Shown: piece by piece, positions 37,060-44,230 of the stretch
Layout of the letters: every line of letters begins with the position of its first letter
Position numbering within the stretch: the stretch's first letter is position 1
From: Desulfoscipio geothermicus
GTDB taxonomy: Bacteria; Bacillota; Desulfotomaculia; Desulfotomaculales; Desulfallaceae
Direction of reading: 5' to 3'
DNA length: 64,000 bases
Assembly: GCA_016841205.1 (NCBI GenBank)
Contig: JAENZP010000012.1
Location: forward strand, 1-64,000
The notes under the pieces: model-generated
Told to the model about the DNA's origin: nothing
Seen by the model: the letters and a program-made list of their open reading frames with translations, nothing else
The model's database searches: none
Program-made: the position numbers and the translations under genes

Positions 37060-37242
37060 ATCAAATTTGTCTTTCCCACCGGGCCGTCACCCACCAGTTT
37101 TTTTAAAGACCCACCTTCTCATAGGTGGGTGCTCGACCAATTGCTTCTGCCTTCCGTTCATGACGGCATGACATAGACAACCGGATCATTGCTCCCGAAT
37201 TACATGTGTAGGTTAAAAAAACAAGGGGTCACGCACCAAGTA
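37029..37242 (-). ncRNA. ssrS: probable 6S RNA
   Basis: A noncoding transcript of about 190-210 bases between a TATAAT (37254-37249 on the minus strand) and a strong terminator at 37059-37029. It contains a rod-like fold: TTGTCT pairs with AGACAA and GCCGTCA with TGACGGC around an internal hairpin ACCCACCT / AGGTGGGT, followed by TCTTTAAAAAAACTGG. The size, long hairpin, A-rich stretch and GAGCACCCACC resemble Gram-positive 6S RNA, which binds RNA polymerase. I identify it from memory of the family, not by alignment. The 5' end is inferred from the promoter. Confidence 0.55.
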
Positions 37243-37248
37243 GGTAAT

Positions 37249-37254
37249 ATTATA
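37249..37254 (-). promoter_or_regulatory. -10 element of the probable 6S RNA gene
   Basis: A consensus TATAAT reading on the minus strand. The upstream region is very A/T-rich and the best -35 (TTTATT, 16 bases away) is poor. Confidence 0.5.
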
Positions 37255-37376
37255 ATCTCACAAAATTTTAAATAAATCAATTATTGACTTTTCAAAAATG
37301 CTTTAGTTGCTGTAATCAGCAAGCACGGGCAAGGCTATCTACAAAAGCCCGGGCCCGTGCCGCTTTAAATAAAAGT

Positions 37377-37734
37377 TAGACTATGACTGTAAGCGAGATT
37401 CTGTTTAAGCAGTCATCTATCTAGGCGAACCTTGCGGCTCACCTCCCCCTCTCGGGGGTGCCCCTACCCGCAGCTCAAAGGCTGCCTATTTGGGTTGCAC
37501 GCTGGCGGAGTTTACCCTTGCACTCACCGGTTACCCGGTGACATAGTTTCTGTGGCACTTTACAGCTACTCAAAACCCGGCGGGTTTCTTTGACCGTCGT
37601 CAGGTCGCCCTGCCCCGGCTTGCGCCGGGCACCATACTACACCAAATGCCTTTTGGGCACCTGGTGTGCGTGTCTCGACTTTCCTCTACCGCCCGGTTTA
37701 TAACCGCACGGCAGCGACTGCCCGTCATAGTCTA
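37377..37734 (-). ncRNA. rnpB: RNase P RNA (bacterial)
   Basis: The catalytic RNA that matures tRNA 5' ends. An 11-base outer helix P1, TAGACTATGAC with GTCATAGTCTA, closes the molecule at 37734 and 37377. Inside are the invariant GAGGAAAGTC near the 5' end, GCCACAGAAA, GTGCAAGGGTAAA and, near the 3' end, AGATAGATGACTGC with AACAGAATCTCGCTTA. These define bacterial RNase P RNA, about 358 bases. A hairpin with GCACGGGC arms at 37322-37362 lies just beyond the 3' end and may terminate transcription. Confidence 0.95.
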
Positions 37735-37759
37735 TTTTGTCCAATGGTCACATGACGTT

Positions 37760-37788
37760 ATTATAAACCAATTACCGCATGTGCGCAA
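37760..37788 (-). promoter_or_regulatory. promoter of rnpB
   Basis: On the minus strand TTGCGC (37788-37783), a 17-base spacer and a perfect TATAAT (37765-37760). Transcription would begin about 20 bases before helix P1. Confidence 0.8.
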
Positions 37789-37837
37789 ATGTAATGTACA
37801 CCATATTCACCAACTTACAATTACCTCCGAACAGACA

Positions 37838-37867
37838 TTGACTAACCGGCCAATTAAATGATACATT
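37838..37867 (+). promoter_or_regulatory. possible promoter of the 53-residue membrane protein
   Basis: TTGACT at 37838-37843 and TACATT at 37862-37867 with an 18-base spacer, about 50 bases before the start codon. Confidence 0.4.
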
Positions 37868-37919
37868 TAATAAAAAGCAGTTCCATATTTAATCATGTGG
37901 AGAGGGGGGAATATCCATT

Positions 37920-38081
37920 ATGGGTAACTGGGCACCATTTTTTATTTTCATGACCATATTAACTTTTATCTCGATTTTCGCCGCTATATTTGCCAAACCC
38001 ATTAAAAGGACAATGAAAGAATTGGATTACTATTCAGACGGCAAAAAGACCGACCACCATACTTATATACCCTACAGTTGA
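37920..38081 (+). CDS. small single-pass membrane protein (53 residues)
   Basis: A frame of 53 codons starting MGNWAPFFIFM with one hydrophobic helix (about 5-25) and a polar C-terminal tail (KELDYYSDGKKTDHHTY). GGAGAGGGGGG lies upstream of the ATG, and a terminator follows at 38129. I do not recognise a family. The ribosome site, membrane helix and terminator support it as a real gene. Confidence 0.65.
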   Translation: MGNWAPFFIFMTILTFISIFAAIFAKPIKRTMKELDYYSDGKKTDHHTYIPYS

Positions 38082-38128
38082 TATAGCTGCAACCGGCAAG
38101 GTAGTTAAGTATTCATAAATGTCCTCAT

Positions 38129-38166
38129 GAAGGAAGCTCTGCATTTTATACAGGGCTTCTTTGTTG
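38129..38166 (+). terminator. terminator after the 53-residue protein gene
   Basis: GAAGCTCTG pairs with CAGGGCTTC around a nine-base loop, followed by TTTGTTG. Confidence 0.75.
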
Positions 38167-38305
38167 CATAACGGCCTTGATTAATTCAGCATATTTTTAA
38201 CATCTATTTAATATTAATTAACGATACGATTTATTGTTTATAGAAATACCAAGCTATTAGTGTTATACTAAAAAATATTATCCATAGGAAAGGAGCGGTG
38301 ATATA

Positions 38306-39166
38306 ATGCATTCATTATGCAAGCTATCGCTGGTGAAGCTATTAGTGTTATTTTTACTTATCATTAGCACCGGCTGTTCAAGTTCTAATAAACAAGCGGA
38401 CAACCAAGGTAAAAATGCTGATATACCGGATAATAATACAGAAGAACGAAACCAAATGCCTGACATAAACCTACCTGTTTATTTTGTGGAATTCAGTACG
38501 GACGATACCTACCTGGTCAGGGAAATACATACCATTCCCCACACCAAACAAGTTGCCAATGCCGCCATGCAGGAGTTAATTAAGGATAAAAAGAGCATCT
38601 TGCCGCCCGACACAAAAATACTGGGAATTAACATTGTAAATGGCCTGGCTACGGTTAATTTTTCGGAAGAAGTACTAAATGCCAACGTAGGGTCAGCGGG
38701 AGAGGCTTTAGGCATTCAAAGCATTGTAAATACCTTAACTGATTTGCCTAATATAGAAAAGGTGGCTTTTCAAGTGAATGGCCGTACGGATGGCCGGGCA
38801 CAGGACTGGTGGGGACATGTTGGCCTTTACGAACAGCCTTTTACCCAGGATTATTCCAAGGTTTATAAGCCGGCCATTTGGGTGACCCACCCCTCGCCCC
38901 ATCAGGTAGTTGGTGTGCCCTTATTTGTTAAAGGCAGCGCCCTGGTATTTGAAGGCACGGTCAATGCCAGATTGCTGGATAGCAACGGCAAGATACTGGC
39001 CGAGAGTTCTACAACTACATCGGGCGCACCGGTGCGAGGAGATTTCGAAATGAGTATTAAATTTGATCCACCTGCAAGCGGAGAAGGTGTGTTGGAAGTT
39101 TTTGATTACAGCCCAAAGGATGGCAGTCTCCAGGATGTTGTCTCTATTCCGGTGCAGTGGCCATAA
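38306..39166 (+). CDS. GerMN / Gmad2 domain lipoprotein
   Basis: A 286-residue exported lipoprotein. The signal peptide ends in the lipobox ISTGC (Cys24). A GerMN domain (about 55-165) contains PPDTKILGINIVNGLATVNFS across its conserved strand region, noted here in part, and SIVNTLTDLPNIEKVAFQVNG spans its end. A C-terminal Gmad2 immunoglobulin-like domain (about 190-285) follows, with HPSPHQVVGVPLFVKGSA. GerM-type proteins act in spore cortex, germination or cell-wall remodelling. AGGAG precedes the start. It runs with the small 48-residue gene downstream. Confidence 0.88.
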   Translation: MHSLCKLSLVKLLVLFLLIISTGCSSSNKQADNQGKNADIPDNNTEERNQMPDINLPVYFVEFSTDDTYLVREIHTIPHTKQVANAAMQELIKDKKSILPPDTKILGINIVNGLATVNFSEEVLNANVGSAGEALGIQSIVNTLTDLPNIEKVAFQVNGRTDGRAQDWWGHVGLYEQPFTQDYSKVYKPAIWVTHPSPHQVVGVPLFVKGSALVFEGTVNARLLDSNGKILAESSTTTSGAPVRGDFEMSIKFDPPASGEGVLEVFDYSPKDGSLQDVVSIPVQWP

Positions 39167-39190
39167 TAATTAACAGGAGGTGCAGTTAAT

Positions 39191-39337
39191 ATGTCGAAGA
39201 CAAACAACGACTTTCCCAGGGAAATGAACACTACAATACTGATGCAAAGGATTAAAAAAGACCTAAGCTGGGTCCTGGTAAGCCTGGCCGTATCTTTTGC
39301 AGCGGCAGCCGGAACGTATATGTTACTAATCAAGTAA
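39191..39337 (+). CDS. small single-pass membrane protein (48 residues)
   Basis: A 48-codon frame with an excellent AGGAGGTG ribosome site, starting MSKTNNDFPREMN. It has an amphipathic N-terminal part and one hydrophobic helix near the C-terminus (WVLVSLAVSFAAAAG). It follows the GerMN lipoprotein by 24 bases and ends before a strong terminator, so the pair is probably one operon. No family recognised. Confidence 0.65.
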   Translation: MSKTNNDFPREMNTTILMQRIKKDLSWVLVSLAVSFAAAAGTYMLLIK

Positions 39338-39391
39338 ATCCTACATTACTTAATATCCTCCGGCAGCCAATTGTTCGTTAAATAACAATCA

Positions 39392-39427
39392 GACCGGGCA
39401 CTATTAACTATAGAGCCCGGTCTTTTT
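39392..39427 (+). terminator. terminator after the GerMN operon
   Basis: GACCGGGC and GCCCGGTC flank a 15-base loop and are followed by five T residues. Confidence 0.9.
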
Positions 39428-39713
39428 AGCGATAAACAAAATACCAGATCAATGCCGCTACAATCATTAATAATATTTTTGCTACCACCGACCTGTTTTC
39501 TCCCACCAATCCCTTGTATTTAAGCCATTCCACCAGGCCGCTGGGAAGCACAAACACCATAAATATAGCTTTAGCTACCGGTACCAAGGCAGGCATACCA
39601 AGTGTCAGCACCCATAATATTAATCCCCAGAGAACAATGGCCAGTGTGATACGCACCGGCTGCTGTAACTTATTTTCTTTTTCCGACAATACGCCACCAA
39701 CCCCCTTTATCAT
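39426..39713 (-). CDS. small membrane protein (95 residues), unknown function
   Basis: Hydrophobic segments lie at about 22-40, 44-60 and 77-94, with a short charged N-terminus. GGGGGAAAG precedes the ATG. I do not recognise the family. It lies tail-to-tail with the GerMN operon and is followed by no clear terminator of its own. Confidence 0.6.
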   Translation of the reverse strand: MIKGVGGVLSEKENKLQQPVRITLAIVLWGLILWVLTLGMPALVPVAKAIFMVFVLPSGLVEWLKYKGLVGENRSVVAKILLMIVAALIWYFVYR

Positions 39714-39760
39714 ATACTTTCCCCCTGCAGATGAAAAATCCTGCCGCGAAATTGACGGGC

Positions 39761-39789
39761 AAAAAAATCCCGCCTAAATAGGCGGGATT
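39761..39789 (-). terminator. terminator of the cyclophilin gene
   Basis: AATCCCGCC and GGCGGGATT flank a six-base loop and are followed on the minus strand by TTTTT. Confidence 0.9.
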
Positions 39790-39858
39790 GCTGAGAGAGA
39801 TTTAGGAGGCTGGTTACTGCTCATTGCAGTATCTATAGTATTACACAGTTATGCTTTT

Positions 39859-40290
39859 TTATACTACTTTTACCTCATTCATTTTATCACCGATCTCTAA
39901 CTTATCCACTACATCCCCCATGCCTTCCGTGACCATCCCGAAAACCGCATACTGCCCGTCCAACCATTCGGCATCTGTCTTCAAAATATAGAACTGCGAA
40001 CCGGCGGAATCGGGATGCGCTGACCTGGCCATCGCCACCGCACCCCGCACATTTTTTACATCGGGGTGGGTTTCAAGCTTAATTGTCCAGCCCGGGCCGC
40101 CGGTGCCATTGCCCTTGGGGTCGCCGCCCTGCACCACCCAGTGTTCCACCCGGTGAAATTTCAGCCCGTTATAAAAACCATCATTGGTTAATTTTAAAAA
40201 GTTCTCCACCGTAACAGGCATTTTATCCGGGTACAATTCCATAGTAATATTTCCCTTATCAGTGCTAATGATTACTTGCTGCGCTGCCAA
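39859..40290 (-). CDS. peptidyl-prolyl cis-trans isomerase, cyclophilin type
   Basis: A 143-residue cyclophilin catalysing proline isomerisation: FHRVEHWVVQGGDPKGNGTG, then VAMARSAHPDSAGSQFYI and a WLDGQYAVFGMV loop. The frame extends to 40317, but AGGAGTGAT followed 7 bases later by TTG at 40290 marks the likely start (MAAQQVIISTDKGNITMELY). It has no signal peptide and is therefore cytoplasmic. Confidence 0.9.
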   Translation of the reverse strand: MAAQQVIISTDKGNITMELYPDKMPVTVENFLKLTNDGFYNGLKFHRVEHWVVQGGDPKGNGTGGPGWTIKLETHPDVKNVRGAVAMARSAHPDSAGSQFYILKTDAEWLDGQYAVFGMVTEGMGDVVDKLEIGDKMNEVKVV

Positions 40291-40323
40291 ATTATCACTC
40301 CTCATAAATTTATCCAATATTTA

Positions 40324-41505
40324 TTATACACCAATGTTCCGTTTTTCATAGCTAAAACCGTCTCCATTTGCTTTCTTGGGTGGCCTGGGCCCGAAATATT
40401 GGTAATAATCTACTTTTATATTGCCATTGTACAGCTTCCTTTTTTTGGTGGCCGGCTTGCCAAACAGTTTTTCAAATTGCGCGTGGGCAGCCAGTACGTA
40501 AAACGACCAGGTGTCCAGCCGGCTAAAGACCTGCCCCATTTCCCTGTACAGCCGTTCTACCTCCCGCAGTTCCCCCAACCGCTCTCCGTAGGGCGGGTTA
40601 CAAATTATTTTGCCGTATTTCTTACCGGACCGGACTTCGGCAACCGGCAGGCACTGAAAATGTATAAGTTCATCCACTCCCGCCTCACCGGCATTTTGGC
40701 GGGCTAATTTTAAAACGTCTTTGTCAACGTCAGTTCCAATAATACTGAGGGACCGGTTATAACATGCCAGATCGTGGGTTTCTTTTCTAGCCTGCCGCCA
40801 CAACTCCCTGGGTATGGAGGGCCAGGCCTCGGAGACAAATTCGCGGTTCATCCCCGGCGCAATATTTTGACCAATCAGCGCCGCCTCGATGGGAATGGTA
40901 CCGGAACCGCAAAAGGGATCCATTAAAACAGTGTCCGGGTGCCAGTGCGACAATAGGATCAATGCCGCAGCCAACGTTTCTTTAAGGGGTGCCTGGCTGG
41001 CCAGTTCCCGGTAACCCCTTTTGTGCAGCCCGGCGCCGCTGGTGTCTATAGTTAAGGTGGCGATATCCTTTAACAAAGCCACTTCAATCTTATACAGCGG
41101 CCCCTGCTCGGGAAACCATTGTTGTTTGTATTTCTGTTTCATGCTTTCCACAACTGCCTTTTTTACAATGGCCTGGCAGTCGGATACACTGAACAGGATG
41201 GATCTAACGGATTTCCCTTCCACGGGAAACTCAGCATCACCCGGAATTAATTCGGGCCAGGGCAGTGCCCTGGTTTGCTCAAAAAGTTCATCAAAGGTGG
41301 TGGCCTTAAATTCACCCACTTTCAAGCGCACTCTATCCGCTGTGCGCAGCCATAAGTTGGCCCGGCAGATAGCACTCAAATCAGCATTAAAAGTAACCTT
41401 GCCGTTTTCCACCGTCACCTTTTTATAGCCCAAATCTTTGACTTCCTGCGCCACCAGCGCTTCCAAGCCAAAGGTTGCCGTAGCAATCAAGTCGACACTA
41501 GCCAT
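40324..41505 (-). CDS. THUMP-domain class I RNA methyltransferase (RlmL/YpsC type)
   Basis: A 393-residue SAM-dependent methyltransferase. An N-terminal THUMP RNA-binding domain (about 1-155) is followed by a Rossmann MTase with DPFCGSGTIPIEAALI and the catalytic IICNPPYGERLGE. The family includes rRNA N2-guanine methyltransferases (RlmL N-terminal half, B. subtilis YpsC). The frame opens with GTG 41517 inside AAGGTGG, so ATG 41505 is chosen. No other gene is clearly linked. Confidence 0.88.
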   Translation of the reverse strand: MASVDLIATATFGLEALVAQEVKDLGYKKVTVENGKVTFNADLSAICRANLWLRTADRVRLKVGEFKATTFDELFEQTRALPWPELIPGDAEFPVEGKSVRSILFSVSDCQAIVKKAVVESMKQKYKQQWFPEQGPLYKIEVALLKDIATLTIDTSGAGLHKRGYRELASQAPLKETLAAALILLSHWHPDTVLMDPFCGSGTIPIEAALIGQNIAPGMNREFVSEAWPSIPRELWRQARKETHDLACYNRSLSIIGTDVDKDVLKLARQNAGEAGVDELIHFQCLPVAEVRSGKKYGKIICNPPYGERLGELREVERLYREMGQVFSRLDTWSFYVLAAHAQFEKLFGKPATKKRKLYNGNIKVDYYQYFGPRPPKKANGDGFSYEKRNIGV

Positions 41506-41725
41506 GTGCGCAACCACCTTTTATGAGTATTGTTAGTCCGAATAATTTAGTATTCCCGTTATTTATGGATTAACCTGCTGGTTTTTACCTTTTTTTAACC
41601 GCTCCCACCGGTTCGGCAAACATGCGAGTGAAAATAGAAAAACTCATAGTATTCCAGCAAATAACATATTTCTAACCTTACTTATAGTATTATACTTTTA
41701 GAAATTATTTTGAGGAGGCCATTTC

Positions 41726-41842
41726 ATGATTACAGTACTTGCTAAATTAATAGCTAAGCCGGGTAAGGAATCTTTATTGGTAGAAAAAGGCATTGCACTG
41801 GCTAAGGAGACCCGTGTCAAAGAAAAGTGGTGCAAGTTTTAA
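41726..41842 (+). pseudogene. truncated antibiotic-biosynthesis-monooxygenase-type gene
   Basis: A GAGGAGG site leads to MITVLAKLIAKPGKESLLVE, which looks like the N-terminus of small ABM-domain monooxygenases (YgiN-like, about 95 residues). The frame ends after 38 codons, where the normal sequence would continue into the E-E-G-C motif. Here the frame reads KEKWCKF and stops, as expected from small deletions or a frameshift followed by loss of the rest. I see no continuation downstream. Confidence 0.55.
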
Positions 41843-42177
41843 AAGAACTTATTTAATGCTGCTGTTAAGATGACTGGAGATTTGCTAGCTTAGATTTTAA
41901 GCTTTTATTGGTGACAGGCTACAGGTAATAAAGCTCATGCAAATATAGCATAAGATTTATAAAAACCGGAGGCGGATGAAATGGCTTCCGGTTTTTAAAT
42001 ATATATAGGCATCTCTGTAGATATCATGCTTGCTATAGCTAAGGAGTTAACATCGATGGTAAAGTGTCAAATGTCAAGGTCTGACCCCTCAATGCCAGCT
42101 TAGTTTACACGAACAACCATATGTGATATCATATATATATCAAAATAGAATCAACGAAAGAGGGGCGAGATTTTTCA
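41843..42177 (+). other. gene-poor region after the monooxygenase remnant
   Basis: It holds a strong terminator (41961-41996), the repeat-like string at 42068-42095 (TGTCAA twice, then GGTCTGACCCC) and A/T-rich sequence. That string resembles sequence flanking small transposase genes in related genomes, but no transposase is present. No convincing gene is seen. Confidence 0.5.
41961..41996 (+). terminator. strong bidirectional terminator
   Basis: A 13-base stem, AAAAACCGGAGGC with GCTTCCGGTTTTT (one G-T pair), around a ten-base loop. Confidence 0.85.
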
Positions 42178-42267
42178 TGAAGGTGGCCATGATCAACAAT
42201 TTAATGGTGGCCATTATTTCTGACCGGGCCGCCCAGCCGGTGATCAACACGGGTAGTTTGTATTAAA
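42178..42267 (+). pseudogene. 29-codon remnant resembling the 3' end of an SPFH/Band 7 gene
   Basis: After GAGGGGCGAG an ATG opens MKVAMINNLMVAIISDRAAQ, ending PVINTGSLY just before the Arc-like gene. In other genomes an SPFH/Band 7 protein with a similar C-terminus, as I remember it, is encoded directly upstream of the same Arc-like protein. I infer that the rest of the SPFH gene was deleted and only its 3' end remains, with a fortuitous or new start codon. It could also be a functional leader peptide. Confidence 0.45.
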
Positions 42268-42277
42268 GGAATTAACC

Positions 42278-42460
42278 ATGACTGCTAGAAAAAATTTCCC
42301 ATTAAGGATTGATCCCAAGTTATATGAAGCACTTGAGCGCTGGGCTGCCGATGAACTGCGCAGTGTCAACGCCCATATTGAATTCTTGCTGCGGGAAGCG
42401 ACCCGCCGGGCGGGACGCTTACCCGGCAAGCCGTCGGAAAAACAGCGAGAGGATGACTAA
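42278..42460 (+). CDS. Arc-like ribbon-helix-helix DNA-binding protein
   Basis: A 60-residue protein starting [20 protein letters not shown], with the RHH strand and two helices (about 5-45; [19 protein letters not shown]) and a charged tail. Arc-type repressors of this size act as dimers on operator DNA. AAAGGA precedes the ATG. It converges on the AIM24-family gene, overlapping it by four bases. It probably once belonged to an operon with the SPFH gene whose remnant lies upstream. Confidence 0.8.
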   Translation: MTARKNFPLRIDPKLYEALERWAADELRSVNAHIEFLLREATRRAGRLPGKPSEKQREDD

Positions 42461-43230
42461 AACTTCCTATCGCCGCCGAAGATGCTTCCCAGGATGTCAC
42501 CGCCAATACCGGCCACGCCATTTTGCTCGCCTCGCTGTTGGAAGCGTGAAGCGGCAATAATCCGGTCAGCCAGGCGTGAGAAAGGAAGGCTTTGCAGGTA
42601 AACTCTACCGGGACCCGTCAATTGGGCCATAAAAATACCTTCACCACCGAAAAGGGCGTTTTTAAAGCCGCCAACGAACTGGATGTCGTAATCAACCGAG
42701 GGTTCAAAAGCCACCAGACAACCGGTATCCACCCGTAGTCTTTCCCGGGGCGCCAGTTCTTTGGTAATAATTGTGCCGCCTGCATGGACAAAGGACAAGC
42801 CCTGTCCGGTCAGGCGCTGGAGGATGAAACCTTCACCACCGAACAGACCTGCTCCCAGTCGCTTGGTAAAAGCAATTTCAATTTCTATTCCCCTGGCGGC
42901 ACAGAGAAAAGAATCTTTCTGGCATAGAAACTCTCCGCCCAAAGAAGATAGGTCAAGCGGAATAATTTTGCCCGGATAAGGAGCGCCGAAAGTAACCCTG
43001 GACTTACCCCGGCCGCTGTTCATAAAGGTAGTGATAAAGAAGCTTTCACCGGTGATCATTCTTTTAAAACCTTTGAACAACCCGCCGCCGGTGGATGTCT
43101 GCATCTCAATCCCGTCTTCCATTAACATCATGGCGCCGGCCTCGGCGCGTACACCTTCACCGGAATCAAGCTCAATTTCCACCGCCTGCATGTCATCGCC
43201 AAAAATCCGGTAATCTATCACATCAGCCAT
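42457..43230 (-). CDS. AIM24 / TIGR00266 family protein
   Basis: A 257-residue beta-rich protein with [46 protein letters not shown] and [20 protein letters not shown], all typical of the AIM24-type family. The function in bacteria is unknown; the yeast homologue is mitochondrial. AAAGGAGAG precedes the ATG. It converges with the Arc-like gene. Confidence 0.85.
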   Translation of the reverse strand: MADVIDYRIFGDDMQAVEIELDSGEGVRAEAGAMMLMEDGIEMQTSTGGGLFKGFKRMITGESFFITTFMNSGRGKSRVTFGAPYPGKIIPLDLSSLGGEFLCQKDSFLCAARGIEIEIAFTKRLGAGLFGGEGFILQRLTGQGLSFVHAGGTIITKELAPRERLRVDTGCLVAFEPSVDYDIQFVGGFKNALFGGEGIFMAQLTGPGRVYLQSLPFSRLADRIIAASRFQQRGEQNGVAGIGGDILGSIFGGDRKF

Positions 43231-43429
43231 ACTATCTCTCCTTTAAAATTACATATGCGGTATTTACCCTTTTTCCATATCAAATGCCTAACAAGTTAAC
43301 TAATCTTTTTATATTACGGCAATAAACATCTTATCCCTTATGCTAAACTTTTACTCAAAAACCATAATATTTATAAGCAACCAATACCCAAGACAATGGT
43401 CGGACCGAATAAAAAGCTAGAAATAGATT

Positions 43430-43846
43430 TTAATCGCCTATAATTTTAACTAACACCCTTTTTTTCCGTTTACCATCAAATTCCCCATAAAAAATTTGTT
43501 CCCAGGGACCGAAATCAAGTTTTCCTTCAGTGACAGCAACAACTACTTCTCTTCCCATTATAGTACGCTTTAGATGAGCATCCGCGTTATCTTCAAAACC
43601 ATTATGGTGATAACGGGAATATGGCTTTTCGGGTGCCAGTTCTTCCAACCACGCTTCAAAGTCGTGATGGAGTCCGGTTTCATCGTCGTTAATGAAGACG
43701 CTGGCTGTAATATGCATCGCATTGCACAAAAGCAGTCCTTCTGTAATACCGCTTTGCGCTAAACATTCTTTCACACGCGGGGTTATATTAATTAATTCTC
43801 GCCTTTGGGGAACTTCGAACCACAGTTCCTTTCTAAAACTTTTCAT
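43430..43846 (-). CDS. YjbQ family protein (UPF0047)
   Basis: A 138-residue protein with [44 protein letters not shown] and [18 protein letters not shown]. The YjbQ family has weak thiamine phosphate synthase activity in some members and is common in bacteria and archaea; its physiological role is unclear. A promoter lies upstream at 43895-43923. Confidence 0.88.
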   Translation of the reverse strand: MKSFRKELWFEVPQRRELINITPRVKECLAQSGITEGLLLCNAMHITASVFINDDETGLHHDFEAWLEELAPEKPYSRYHHNGFEDNADAHLKRTIMGREVVVAVTEGKLDFGPWEQIFYGEFDGKRKKRVLVKIIGD

Positions 43847-44230
43847 AGATACCTTCCTCTGCGATTATTTAAATCCACATCACCTTTTTTTCTAACTATA
43901 CTTAATATTTACCTTGACTGCAAATAAAACCAAAACCAATTTTACATTTCGTTTATGTTAGGTTGAGTCGTTTGCATTTTTTAACATAATATTGTAAGGT
44001 AATGGCAGGAAACGGATAAAAATTAGCGAAGAGGTTGTCTAAAATGCAATACCTTTTCCCTGCTATTTCCAGTCAGAGACGATACTGAGAATCTACACGA
44101 TAAAAGTAGTGTACCAGAGAATTGAAACTGTGACCGCTGGCAAAGGAGGTAAAAAGTGTATACCCAAGCAAAATATTCAGCTAGATGATTAAGAGTTACT
44201 GGATGAAAAGTATTAAGGGAGCGATAAATA
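43847..44230 (+). other. intergenic leader of the acetolactate decarboxylase fusion gene
   Basis: This 384-base stretch contains the yjbQ promoter on the minus strand and a possible plus-strand promoter TTGAGT (43963-43968), 18-base spacer, TAATAT (43987-43992). That would give a long leader of about 230 bases. Short frames of 14 codons (44044) and 10 codons (GTG after AAAGGAGG near 44157) are present. I cannot assign a known riboswitch. Confidence 0.4.
43895..43923 (-). promoter_or_regulatory. promoter of yjbQ
   Basis: On the minus strand TTGCAG (43923-43918), a 17-base spacer and TATAGT (43900-43895). Confidence 0.6.

Noticed and set aside
37029-37242. Signal recognition particle RNA as an explanation for the structured RNA
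   Set aside because: The GGAAG stretch is not set in the SRP tetraloop context, and the long rod with ACCCACC hairpin fits 6S RNA better.
43847-44230. Riboswitch in the long leader before the acetolactate decarboxylase gene
   Set aside because: I could not match any known aptamer consensus or find an adjacent terminator.
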